Shown here: positions 42,855 through 50,615 of the stretch, piece after piece
Layout of the letters: the number at the start of each line of letters is the position of its first letter
Numbering within the stretch: the first letter of the stretch is position 1
DNA from: an uncultured Acidobacteriia bacterium
GTDB lineage: Bacteria; Acidobacteriota; Terriglobia; Bryobacterales; Bryobacteraceae
Reading direction: 5' to 3'
Assembly (NCBI GenBank): GCA_903828455.1
Contig: CAIKMJ010000078.1
Span: forward strand, 1-64,000
Length of the DNA stretch: 64,000 nt
Notes under the pieces: model-generated
Database searches by the model: none
What the model was told of the DNA's origin: nothing
Seen by the model: only the letters and a program-made list of their open reading frames with translations
Program-made: the position numbers and the translations under genes

Positions 42855-44116
42855 GCGGCGCGGCCGGTCCGATGGGCGGCGGTGCGGGGCCGCGCGTTTT
42901 GCAGGTGCTGACGCGGCTGGGCGCGGGTGGGCCGCCGCTGTTCGTGATCCTGCTGACGCGGGAGCTGAACCGGCTGGGCTACAACGCGAGCCTGGTGACG
43001 GGGAAGTGCGATCACGCCGATCTCGATATGTCGTATTTGTTGCGCGGGGACGATCCGGTGCAGTGGGTTCCGGAGATGTCGCGCTCGGTTTCGGTTCGCA
43101 ACGATCTGGCGGCGGTGTGGCACCTTTACCGGCTGATGCGCGCGGAAAAGCCGGACATTGTGCAGACGCATACGGCGAAGGCGGGAGCGCTGGGGCGCAT
43201 GGCGGCGCGCCTTGCGGGCGTGCCGGTGGTGATCCATACGTTCCACGGGCATGTGATGAGCGGCTATTTTCCGCGGCACGTGAGTTTCGCGATCCGCATG
43301 GCGGAACGCTTACTGGCGCTGCTCAGCGATGCGATCTGCGTGCTGGCGCCGCAGCAGCGGCGGGATCTGGTGGAGCGGTTCCGCATCGCGGGCGAGGACA
43401 AGGTGCGGGTGGTGCCGCTGGGGCTGGAGCTGGAGCAGTTCCGCAGGCTGGCGCCGCCGGTGGCGCGGGCCGATGGAGTGCTGACGGTCGGGTGGCTGGG
43501 GCGCTTTGTGGGGGTGAAGAATCTGCCGCTGCTGGTGGAGGTGGTGGAGAAAACGCTGGCGCGCAACCAGCGGATTCGCTTTCTGGTGGCCGGCGACGGG
43601 GCCGAAGGCGACTGCATCAAAGCGGCGGCGGAACGGTGGGGCGCGGAGCGTTTCGAGTGGCTGGGCTGGACGCACGATGTGGCGGGAGTGATTGCGCGCT
43701 GCGACCTGCTGGTGCAGACGTCGCGCAACGAAGGCACGCCGGTGGCGCTGATTCAGGGGATGGCCGCGGGCCGGCCGTTCGTGTCAACGCCGGCGGGCGG
43801 TGTGGTGGATATGGTGGCGGGAGAGGGCGTGGCCGGTTCGGCGGGGTCGCGGTGGTTTTCAAACGCGGTGCTGGTGGAGCCGGATGCCGACGCGTTTGCG
43901 GCGGTGCTGGACCGGTTGCAGGGCCGGCGGGATTCGCTGGCGTCCATGGGACAGGCGGCGGCGGGCTTTGCCTGCAGCCACTACGGGCTGGAACTGCTGG
44001 CGAGGAACTACGCCGAAATGTACACGGGGCTGCTCGAAGCGAGGCATGTCAGCCATGCGGCACCGCAGGCAACTGCGAGCGAACAGCCGGTCTATCGGGG
44101 CAGCTGGGGAGATTAA
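42851..44116 (+). CDS. Glycosyltransferase family 4
   Basis: A 421-residue GT-B enzyme. The N-terminal domain has VLQVLTRLGAGGPPLFVILL and VQTHTAKAGALGRMAARLAG, like WbnK/PelF-type transferases of surface glycans. The C-terminal domain has VGWLGRFVGVKNLPLLVEVV. The E-x7-E motif is altered: NEGTPVALIQGMAAG ends in Q where the second glutamate normally stands. It overlaps the previous gene by 4 bp and is the last gene of the polysaccharide operon before a tRNA gene on the other strand. Confidence 0.87.
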   Translation: MSGAAGPMGGGAGPRVLQVLTRLGAGGPPLFVILLTRELNRLGYNASLVTGKCDHADLDMSYLLRGDDPVQWVPEMSRSVSVRNDLAAVWHLYRLMRAEKPDIVQTHTAKAGALGRMAARLAGVPVVIHTFHGHVMSGYFPRHVSFAIRMAERLLALLSDAICVLAPQQRRDLVERFRIAGEDKVRVVPLGLELEQFRRLAPPVARADGVLTVGWLGRFVGVKNLPLLVEVVEKTLARNQRIRFLVAGDGAEGDCIKAAAERWGAERFEWLGWTHDVAGVIARCDLLVQTSRNEGTPVALIQGMAAGRPFVSTPAGGVVDMVAGEGVAGSAGSRWFSNAVLVEPDADAFAAVLDRLQGRRDSLASMGQAAAGFACSHYGLELLARNYAEMYTGLLEARHVSHAAPQATASEQPVYRGSWGD

Positions 44117-44141
44117 GGGCGGGGACTGGCGGAGCGGGGAC

Positions 44142-44231
44142 TGGCGGAGAGAGTGGGATTCGAACCCACGTTAGAGTTTCCCCTAAACACGCTTTCCAAG
44201 CGTGCGCCTTCAACCACTCGGCCATCTCTCC
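44142..44231 (-). tRNA. tRNA-Ser (anticodon GGA)
   Basis: The acceptor stem GGAGAGA pairs with TCTCTCC. The anticodon stem-loop ACGCTTGGAAAGCGT gives anticodon GGA. There is a long variable arm, as expected for serine, and a T arm with GGTTCGAATCC. The CCA end is encoded (44142-44144). It borders the polysaccharide locus; no integrase or attachment-site repeat was seen next to it. Confidence 0.97.
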
Positions 44232-44398
44232 GTTTTTGGGAAGCAACGCCTTGCCGGAAACAGGAGGCGAAACACCAGGATATCACGTCGGTCTGCGGCT
44301 AGCCGCAATCGGGTGAGCGGTGCTGTTGCGTGAGCGGTGCTGTTGCGGGCGCTGTGCCGCTGTGTGCGAAGCTCGCCTCGCCGTTTACTTCGCGCCGT

Positions 44399-45514
44399 TT
44401 ACTTCGCGGTTGTGGCGGCGGCGTGGCTCGGTCCGGAGTGAGTGGCCCGCGTGCTGCCCGGAGCCGCGATTCCGGCCGAAGGGATTCCGGCGGAGGAATG
44501 GATAGACTGGAATGCCGGAGCGCTGGCCCGGGCCGCGGCCATGGAGGCTTCGCTGGAGCGCTGGGCTGCCACTGCGGCGGCGCCGTTGCGCAGCGTGTTG
44601 CCGAGGGCCGGCGGAATACCGGCGCCGGGTCCCGCCACGGGAGCGAGGCCGGACGATTTCAACGAAGGCGCGCCGGTGTTGTGCGCCGCGGCCATGAATA
44701 CCGCGGGCGTGATTCCGTTGTCGCCGAAGATCGTGGCCGGGCTGTAGAAGCCATAGCCGAACGGGCTGTACATCATGCCGCCCATGGGCACGTAGGTGAA
44801 CATGCCGAACGACGGATTGTAAAACCAGCCGCCGCTCCACCGGGTGGGCGACGAGTAGCCGTAACCGGTGTTGATGGCGCCGGCGGCAAACATATTGGCC
44901 GTGGATAGTTCCTGCGACCGGTCCTTCGACCAGGCCAGCAGATCGTCGGAGACCTTATTGTTGAACTTTTCGGCCCTGAGGTCGCCGGTGAGCCGTGTGT
45001 AGTGGCCGTCCTTCAGCAGCACGCGGCTGCTGTTGTCGGCCACTTCCGCCTCGCCGCGAAAGACGTTGACCTGGGCTGCGTCGGCGCCGATTTCGACGAG
45101 GCCGTGTTTCACGATCCGGATCTGCGTCTGGCCGTACACCAGGGTAACGGGCGCGTTCTTCACCGACATCTGCGGATCGTCCGATTCCACCATGGCGGTT
45201 CCGCTCAGTATTTCGAGGCTTGTGTGCCCGAGATCGGCATCTTCCATGCGGACGGCGCTGTTATCGCCGAGGCGCAGAAACACGCCCGGCGTCAGCAGTA
45301 TTTCCACCTTGCCGACCTGCGTGCGCAGCGTGCTTCCCTCGCGGAGCTGCGGAAAGTACCCGGGCTTCATTTGCAGGGGCGCGTCGTCAATGGAGACCGA
45401 GCCGCTGAAAAAATGCAGGGTGCCGGAGCGTGCCGACGTTACATTCTGCGCCGAGCCGAGCCCCGCGGCCAGCACGATCAAAGCGGTCGCGGCGAAAACA
45501 GGATGCAGACGCAT
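44399..45514 (-). CDS. Exported FecR-domain protein
   Basis: A 371-residue protein with a signal peptide (FAATALIVLAAGLGSA). The FecR-like beta domain (about 30-170) has VSIDDAPLQMKPGYFPQLREG, then TQVGKVEILLTPGVFLRLG. A proline/alanine/serine-rich region with GIPxAG-type motifs fills the C-terminus. FecR domains otherwise sense siderophore signals, but free exported forms like this are common in Acidobacteria and of unknown role. I chose the ATG at 45514, with AGGAG 8 bp upstream. Confidence 0.82.
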   Translation of the reverse strand: MRLHPVFAATALIVLAAGLGSAQNVTSARSGTLHFFSGSVSIDDAPLQMKPGYFPQLREGSTLRTQVGKVEILLTPGVFLRLGDNSAVRMEDADLGHTSLEILSGTAMVESDDPQMSVKNAPVTLVYGQTQIRIVKHGLVEIGADAAQVNVFRGEAEVADNSSRVLLKDGHYTRLTGDLRAEKFNNKVSDDLLAWSKDRSQELSTANMFAAGAINTGYGYSSPTRWSGGWFYNPSFGMFTYVPMGGMMYSPFGYGFYSPATIFGDNGITPAVFMAAAHNTGAPSLKSSGLAPVAGPGAGIPPALGNTLRNGAAAVAAQRSSEASMAAARASAPAFQSIHSSAGIPSAGIAAPGSTRATHSGPSHAAATTAK

Positions 45515-45601
45515 GGGTGGAACTCCTGGCAACAATGATCCCGCCGGGGAGCGGCCAAGTCAATCGTCAATTTGCGGCGACCGGGGGCGTCCGGGCCGGA
45601 C

Positions 45602-47005
45602 TCAGCGCATCCGCTTGACGATGGAATAAGTTCTGGTGGCGGCCCGGAACATCAGGGATCCGGGCTGGATGAGGGTTCTCAGCTTTTGCGCGCCTTCGTG
45701 CTCGAAGCGGTGGAGAATATGGTCGAACGGCGCGCGGCTGCGGTAGGCGCTGAAGTATTCCGCCAGTTGTTCGCGGGTTTTGGAGCCTCCGTTATCGGCG
45801 TAGCGGGTCACCCAGGGGGTGAAGTGCGGGTACAGGACGTTGGGCGCGAGCGAAGTCCCCCAGTTGCCGTGAATGGTGGTCTTCATAAAGTTGCCGATGA
45901 GGAGGTCATCGAAAAACTCGTAACGGACCGCATCCATGAGAGAGCCGCGGGGGACTTCGAAGGTGACCCCGCGACCGGCGGGCGTGCGGGGCTTCAGGTC
46001 GATGCTGTGTTCCTTGCCGCCGACGCGCAGGCGCACGAAATCGAGGTGATCGCCAAGATATTCGATGGACGAAAAGTAGCGGTTCACGGCCGCGATTTCG
46101 TCGTGATCGAGAGCTTCGGCCCAGTTATCGCCAAATTCGGAGGGACTCTTCGGCGTGGCGCTGCAGGCAACCGGACTGAGGTGGGAGAGCGCACCTTTTT
46201 CGCAATCGAACCGGACAAACGCGGGGAGAACTTCGCATCCGGGCAGTTTGGCGGATTCGAGGAGTTCGCCGGGCGTGCGGTAGGCTTCGGCCCAGATGCT
46301 GTCTTCGCGCTGGTAGACGTGGAACATGCTGAACGGGATCATGTGCGTGCAGCCGAAGAAACGAGTCCAGAAGAGCATCTTTTCCTGAAGGTAGCCATCC
46401 CAGAACTGGCGGGCTTCCGAACTGGCGCCCGGCGCCGGGGGCAGCAGGCGGGTGCCGTCTTCACGGAAGATGTTGATCATGTCGGCGTCGCCGTAGCCGA
46501 ACAGTTTGAGCAGGAAGGATTCTTTGTAACCGGCGATGATCTTTCTGACGAAACGGCCCCAGCCGCGCTCGACCGCGTCGTTGACATCGACGAGAAGGCG
46601 GCCGGCGACATCGATCAGAAGAATGGCGTCCTGGTTGTAGTCGGAAATGCACATGGCTTTGATGTGCGGCGAAAGGGTGAGCCACTGCCGGTCCGGCATG
46701 ATCTGAACGGAGAAGCCGAGGCCGGTGAGATCGCGGGCCATGCGGCCGCCGTGATGATCGGGCAGCAGAATGGTTCGTCCGGAGAGCAGATCGAGGGACG
46801 CGAGGTTGGTGTGGTCCGGGTGGCCGTGGGAAAGCCAGACGTATTTGACGCGGGCGATGGCGTCGAGTTGGGCGGGGGGAATTTCAAAGGGAGCGGCCCA
46901 GCTGCCGAAGTAGGCGCTGCCGGCGATCCAGGGGTCCGTGACAAGGACCGGATCGGTGTCGTAGCAGATGACTGTGGCGTTACCGATCGTTTCGAAGCCA
47001 AGCAT
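45602..47005 (-). CDS. Metallo-beta-lactamase-fold hydrolase, CMAH/UlaG-like
   Basis: A 467-residue protein. The metal-binding motif HGHPDH lies near residue 60 in VKYVWLSHGHPDHTNL, with a further LLPDHHGGRM. The size and the region after the MBL domain (about 200-460, including EYFSAYRSRAPFDHILHRFE) recall the non-Rieske part of CMP-sialate hydroxylase-like proteins. I see no Rieske cluster ligands. Substrate unknown. It is monocistronic between the FecR gene and a 192-bp gap. Confidence 0.78.
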   Translation of the reverse strand: MLGFETIGNATVICYDTDPVLVTDPWIAGSAYFGSWAAPFEIPPAQLDAIARVKYVWLSHGHPDHTNLASLDLLSGRTILLPDHHGGRMARDLTGLGFSVQIMPDRQWLTLSPHIKAMCISDYNQDAILLIDVAGRLLVDVNDAVERGWGRFVRKIIAGYKESFLLKLFGYGDADMINIFREDGTRLLPPAPGASSEARQFWDGYLQEKMLFWTRFFGCTHMIPFSMFHVYQREDSIWAEAYRTPGELLESAKLPGCEVLPAFVRFDCEKGALSHLSPVACSATPKSPSEFGDNWAEALDHDEIAAVNRYFSSIEYLGDHLDFVRLRVGGKEHSIDLKPRTPAGRGVTFEVPRGSLMDAVRYEFFDDLLIGNFMKTTIHGNWGTSLAPNVLYPHFTPWVTRYADNGGSKTREQLAEYFSAYRSRAPFDHILHRFEHEGAQKLRTLIQPGSLMFRAATRTYSIVKRMR

Positions 47006-47137
47006 ATTGTTGTTTCACTATAACAGCGCAAATGATTACAGATTGGCGGGGCGCACACCGCGGCGGGCTGTCGCGCAGAGCCTGCCGCGCGAAGAAACAA
47101 GCCGGACAGGAGGCGTTTTACTGCCGGTTCCGCACAT

Positions 47138-47178
47138 GTATTCGAACCGGGTATTCGAACCGGGTATTTGAATGATGG
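47138..47178. repeat. 13-bp tandem repeat, two units plus a partial third
   Basis: GTATTCGAACCGG occurs at 47138-47150 and 47151-47163, followed by a degenerate GTATTTGAATGATGG. It lies just after the 3' end of the TlpA-like gene. Confidence 0.7.
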
Positions 47179-47197
47179 GCGGGTTGGAGAATGACGG

Positions 47198-48502
47198 CTA
47201 TTTTCGGGCGGACTGGCGGGCTTCCTGAATGCGGGCCGTCAGGAGTTCCTCGAAGCGATCGGCGACAAAGCCGGCGAGGCGGCTGGAAACTTCACCGGAG
47301 GGATCGATCACCAGCACCGTCGGGATGGCGGAAACGGTGAGTTTCACCGCCATGCCGTCCTGAAAGTAGACGTTGGCGGTCTCCCAGCCGATGTCTTTGA
47401 GGAAGGGCCGCACCAGGCTGTGGTCTTCGTCGGTGTCGATCGAGAGAAAGACCACGTCGGCGGGATTGCCCAGCTTCTTCCGGACGGCTTCGATCATCGG
47501 GTGCTGCACTTTGCAGGGGGCGCACCAGGTGGCCCAGAAGTCCATCACGATGGTTTTGCCTTTGAGGGACCTGAGGACGAGCGGCGGGCCATCGAGGGCG
47601 GGAAGGGTGAAATCCATCGCGGCGGCGGCATCGGCATTCGGATCCTTCGCCCGCAGCAGCGCCTTCTGGCCGGCGATCAGCGCGGCGGTGCGGTCATACG
47701 CGTTCAGGATGGCATCGCCGAGGCCTTTTTCCGATCCGTTCAGCGCCGTGTAGAGTGCGCCCAGCGTGGCCCGGTCATGCGCGCGATCCTGATCGGTGTT
47801 GCGGGCGTCCTGAAGGGTGAAGGCATCGGCGTAATACTCGATGGCTTCCTTACCGCGGCCCAGTTTCTCCAGCCAGAGGCCCGCGGTGCGTGCGCCTTCG
47901 CTGGTGGGAAATGTTTGCCAGGACTGCAGGGCGAGCCGCACGGCTTCTTCGGCGTTGCCCAGACCGCCCGTGGCGTCGGCTTCGAGCGCGAGGGCGCGCG
48001 CGGCAATGCGGTTCAGTTCCTCGGTGTAGGCGGCGAGGGTGAATGCGCCTGGAGCGCCTTTGGCGAGCCAGTCGGCCGCGGCCTTGCGGTAGCGTTTCGG
48101 GTAATCCACCGCGCGTCTCAGGCGGGCCTGATTGAGCGAGCCGGTGCCGGTTTCGACGAGCGCGGCGGTGAGCTTGTCGAGCACCTTCATGTCGTCGCCG
48201 CCGCCGGCCGCCAGCGCCTTTTCGCCGTAGAGGATGATGCGCTCCTTGTCGTTCATCTCCATGGCCAGCGCCAGCAGGCTGCGTTCAATGGTGGCGCGCT
48301 GGGTGGAATCGGGATACTTCTGAATGTGGCGCTCGAAGGCCTTCACGCGGTCGATCATGCTCTGGCCGGCGTCGCCGAGCGACTGGCTGAGTTCGTTATT
48401 TTCCTGGATCAGACGGGCCTGTGAGGCGGGGTCGGAAGCGGGCGACTGGCCGAAGCAGGCCAGCGCGAGGGTCATCAGAATTGCTGTCCGAAGCCGGATC
48501 AT
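47198..48502 (-). CDS. Exported TlpA-family thioredoxin with helical N-terminal region
   Basis: A 434-residue protein with a signal peptide (RLRTAILMTLALACFG). A TPR-like helical region covers about 25-280. The C-terminal thioredoxin domain has the motif FWATWCAPCKVQH and the cis-proline segment VSAIPTVLVIDPSG. It should reduce or isomerise disulfides outside the cytoplasm. The ATG overlaps the upstream gene's stop (ATGA), so it is the last gene of the yebC-ruvC operon. Confidence 0.88.
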   Translation of the reverse strand: MIRLRTAILMTLALACFGQSPASDPASQARLIQENNELSQSLGDAGQSMIDRVKAFERHIQKYPDSTQRATIERSLLALAMEMNDKERIILYGEKALAAGGGDDMKVLDKLTAALVETGTGSLNQARLRRAVDYPKRYRKAAADWLAKGAPGAFTLAAYTEELNRIAARALALEADATGGLGNAEEAVRLALQSWQTFPTSEGARTAGLWLEKLGRGKEAIEYYADAFTLQDARNTDQDRAHDRATLGALYTALNGSEKGLGDAILNAYDRTAALIAGQKALLRAKDPNADAAAAMDFTLPALDGPPLVLRSLKGKTIVMDFWATWCAPCKVQHPMIEAVRKKLGNPADVVFLSIDTDEDHSLVRPFLKDIGWETANVYFQDGMAVKLTVSAIPTVLVIDPSGEVSSRLAGFVADRFEELLTARIQEARQSARK

Positions 48503-49116
48503 TTATTCCCCCGGATACTTTCCGCCAGCGCCGCCGCACGCTCGCGCGCGATGTGGAGAAAGCTTTCGGTCTTCGCCACGCGGTCGAGGAAAGGCAGGAA
48601 CTGTTCCTCGGCGACGAGGCGCTTTTCCGCGCGCGACGATTCGATGCGCAGGATGGCGTCCTGCACGCCGAGTTTGTCGAAGCGCACGGCGCGTTCGATG
48701 GCGATGCGCTCGAGTTCGGTTTCCACGATGCGTTCGAACCAGTCCTGCAGGGCCCTGGCATCCGGGTCTTCCGAGTAATTGAACTTTACTTCGCGAGGGG
48801 GGCCGTCGCCTTCATAGCGATAGGTTTTCATCCCCATTTTCGCCACCTTGAGGTTCGATTCGAGGGGGCGGCCGAAGCGGTCGAGCTTCTCGGCTCCGGC
48901 GAAGATCTGCTGGGTGTCCGCCGCCGAAAGATGGAAGGGCAGGGGATTGTCGTCGTTCGGATCTTCCTTGTAAAGGCCGTCGCCGGACTTCTCAATGGTG
49001 ACTTCCACGTACGCCGGGACGCTGCCAGGAAACGATTTCGAGTAGACGATGCGCGGGGCGGTCTGGGCGAAGGCCGCGGCCGCTGCGACGAGATGGATCA
49101 GCAGAAGTGTTCTCAC
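48499..49116 (-). CDS. Exported protein of unknown function
   Basis: A 205-residue protein with a GTG start that overlaps the ruvC stop as GTGA. The signal peptide is [17 protein letters not shown]. The mature part has a beta-rich first half ([20 protein letters not shown]) and a helical second half ([20 protein letters not shown]). No family recognised. An open frame continues upstream through ruvC in another frame and is not coding. Translation is probably coupled to ruvC. Confidence 0.75.
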   Translation of the reverse strand: MRTLLLIHLVAAAAAFAQTAPRIVYSKSFPGSVPAYVEVTIEKSGDGLYKEDPNDDNPLPFHLSAADTQQIFAGAEKLDRFGRPLESNLKVAKMGMKTYRYEGDGPPREVKFNYSEDPDARALQDWFERIVETELERIAIERAVRFDKLGVQDAILRIESSRAEKRLVAEEQFLPFLDRVAKTESFLHIARERAAALAESIRGNK

Positions 49117-49622
49117 GCACGCACCTTTTGTGGCGTCTGCGTCACGGCCCGGAACGCGGCGTTGGTCGCGTGGCAGATGGCGATCGCCAAAGCGTCGCAG
49201 GCATCTTCGGATTTTACCGGCTCGCTGAGGCGGAGCAGGGAAGCGACCATCTCCTGCACCTGCGATTTTTCGGCGCGGCCGTAGCCGACAACGCTCATCT
49301 TCACTTCGAGCGGCGAGTATTCGGCGAATTCGACGGAGGCTTCGGCGATCGCCAGCAACGCCACGCCGCGCACGTGCGACAGCTTCAGCGCGCTTTTGGC
49401 GTTGACGGCGAAAAACACCTCTTCCACCGCGGCCGAATCGGGCGTCCAGGCGGCAATGAGCGCGCGCAGTTCGGTGGCAATGTTGAGCAGCCGCAGTTCG
49501 AGCGGGAGTCTGGACGAGCTGCGGATGCAGCCCGCCGCGACCATGCGGTGGGCGCGACCGTCGCTTTCGATCACGCCGTAGCCGGTGCGTTCGGTGCCGC
49601 AGTCGATGCCGAGTACCCGCAT
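49113..49622 (-). CDS. ruvC: Holliday-junction endonuclease RuvC
   Basis: RuvC resolves Holliday junctions together with RuvAB. The 169-residue protein starts [19 protein letters not shown], with the first catalytic aspartate at D7. Further acidic residues lie in [11 protein letters not shown] and near the end in [14 protein letters not shown]. The length is normal. It is 39 bp downstream of yebC, a common order; ruvA and ruvB are not in the window. Confidence 0.96.
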   Translation of the reverse strand: MRVLGIDCGTERTGYGVIESDGRAHRMVAAGCIRSSSRLPLELRLLNIATELRALIAAWTPDSAAVEEVFFAVNAKSALKLSHVRGVALLAIAEASVEFAEYSPLEVKMSVVGYGRAEKSQVQEMVASLLRLSEPVKSEDACDALAIAICHATNAAFRAVTQTPQKVRA

Positions 49623-49661
49623 GTTCGGGTTGCCGCCTTTGTGTCGAAGCCGACCTCGAAA

Positions 49662-50402
49662 CTAATCGAGATCCGCGTTTTCGTCGACGTCGAAGTTCGA
49701 GTAAACGTTCTGCACGTCGTCGTGGTCTTCGAGCGCGTCGTGGAGCTTCATCATGCCCTGCGCGGTCTTGCCTTCGAGGGTCATGAGATTTTTCGGCACC
49801 ATGGAGACTTCCGCCGAAACGGTTTCGATCTTCGCCTTGGCCAGGGCTTCCACCACGGCTTCGTGCGAGCCGACATCGGAGAGAATCTCCCATGTTTCGC
49901 CGTTGTCTTTCAGGTCGTCGGCGCCGGCTTCAAGCACCAGATCCATGAGCTGATCTTCGGTGGCCTTTTCCTTTTCGATGGTGACCACGCTCTTGCGCTC
50001 GAACATCCAGGCGACGCTGCCCTGTTCGCCGAGGTTGCCGCCGTTCTTGGAGAACATGTGGCGGATTTCGCTCACGGTGCGGTTGCGGTTATCGGTTGCA
50101 ACCATAACCAGCACGGCCGCGCCGCCGGGCCCGTAGCCTTCGAACATGACTTCGTCGATCTGGCCGCCTTCGAGCTCACCGGTGCCGCGCAGAATCGCTT
50201 TCTTGATGTTGTCCGACGGCATGGAAACGGCCTTGGCCGCCGCAATCGCCGTGCGCAGACGGGGGTTGCCGTCCGGGTCGCCACCGCCGCCGCGAGCCGC
50301 GATCTGGATTTCCTTAATCAGCCGCGTGAACGACTTACCGCGTTTGGCATCGAGGGCGGCCTTTTTGTGTTTAATCGTCGCCCACTTTGAATGACCTGAC
50401 AT
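49662..50402 (-). CDS. yebC: YebC/PmpR-family protein
   Basis: A 246-residue protein starting MSGHSKWATIKHKKAALDAK, the family N-terminus. It also shows GGGGDPDGNPRLRTAIAAAKA and GYGPGGAAVLV. Members are DNA-binding regulators or assist translation of difficult sequences. I chose the ATG at 50402; an ATG 54 bp upstream adds an unrelated leader. It heads the yebC-ruvC operon. Confidence 0.95.
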   Translation of the reverse strand: MSGHSKWATIKHKKAALDAKRGKSFTRLIKEIQIAARGGGGDPDGNPRLRTAIAAAKAVSMPSDNIKKAILRGTGELEGGQIDEVMFEGYGPGGAAVLVMVATDNRNRTVSEIRHMFSKNGGNLGEQGSVAWMFERKSVVTIEKEKATEDQLMDLVLEAGADDLKDNGETWEILSDVGSHEAVVEALAKAKIETVSAEVSMVPKNLMTLEGKTAQGMMKLHDALEDHDDVQNVYSNFDVDENADLD

Positions 50403-50583
50403 GTTTGAGAAAACTCCGGAAGTGTGAGCCGGGGCGCAGTGACGCAGCCCGGGCATCGGTTTTTATTGCAAACAGTCAGGATATCAGATCGGGCCGGTAC
50501 CGCCACGGGACCTGGAGCTTTTGGCGCGGGAGCTGGCGGTGCCCTGGCTTTTGTCTTCGGTGTTCGTCGCGCCGGTCGCAGCC

Positions 50584-50612
50584 AGGACACCGGTCCGGAA
50601 CGCACCTATAAT
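50584..50612 (+). promoter_or_regulatory. Promoter before the hybrid histidine kinase
   Basis: AGGACA (50584-50589) and a perfect TATAAT (50607-50612) are 17 bp apart. Transcription would begin near 50618-50619, slightly after the ATG at 50616, so translation may start at the GTG at 50667. Confidence 0.6.
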
Positions 50613-50615
50613 TGG

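Noticed and set aside
44142-44231. tRNA-Ser as the attachment site of an integrated island
   Set aside because: No integrase gene or direct repeat of the tRNA 3' end was found in the neighbouring sequence.
42604-44316. Open frame of 570 codons overlapping two glycosyltransferase genes
   Set aside because: It is an out-of-frame shadow rich in glycine and arginine; the overlapping GT4 frames have complete domains.
47138-47178. Possible tRNA fragment (GGTTCGAATACC resembles a T arm)
   Set aside because: No acceptor, D or anticodon arms fit around it; it is part of a 13-bp direct repeat.
48499-49893. A single 464-residue protein extending through ruvC
   Set aside because: The upstream part is a frame shadow of ruvC; the GTG at 49116 with its signal peptide and GTGA overlap marks the real start.
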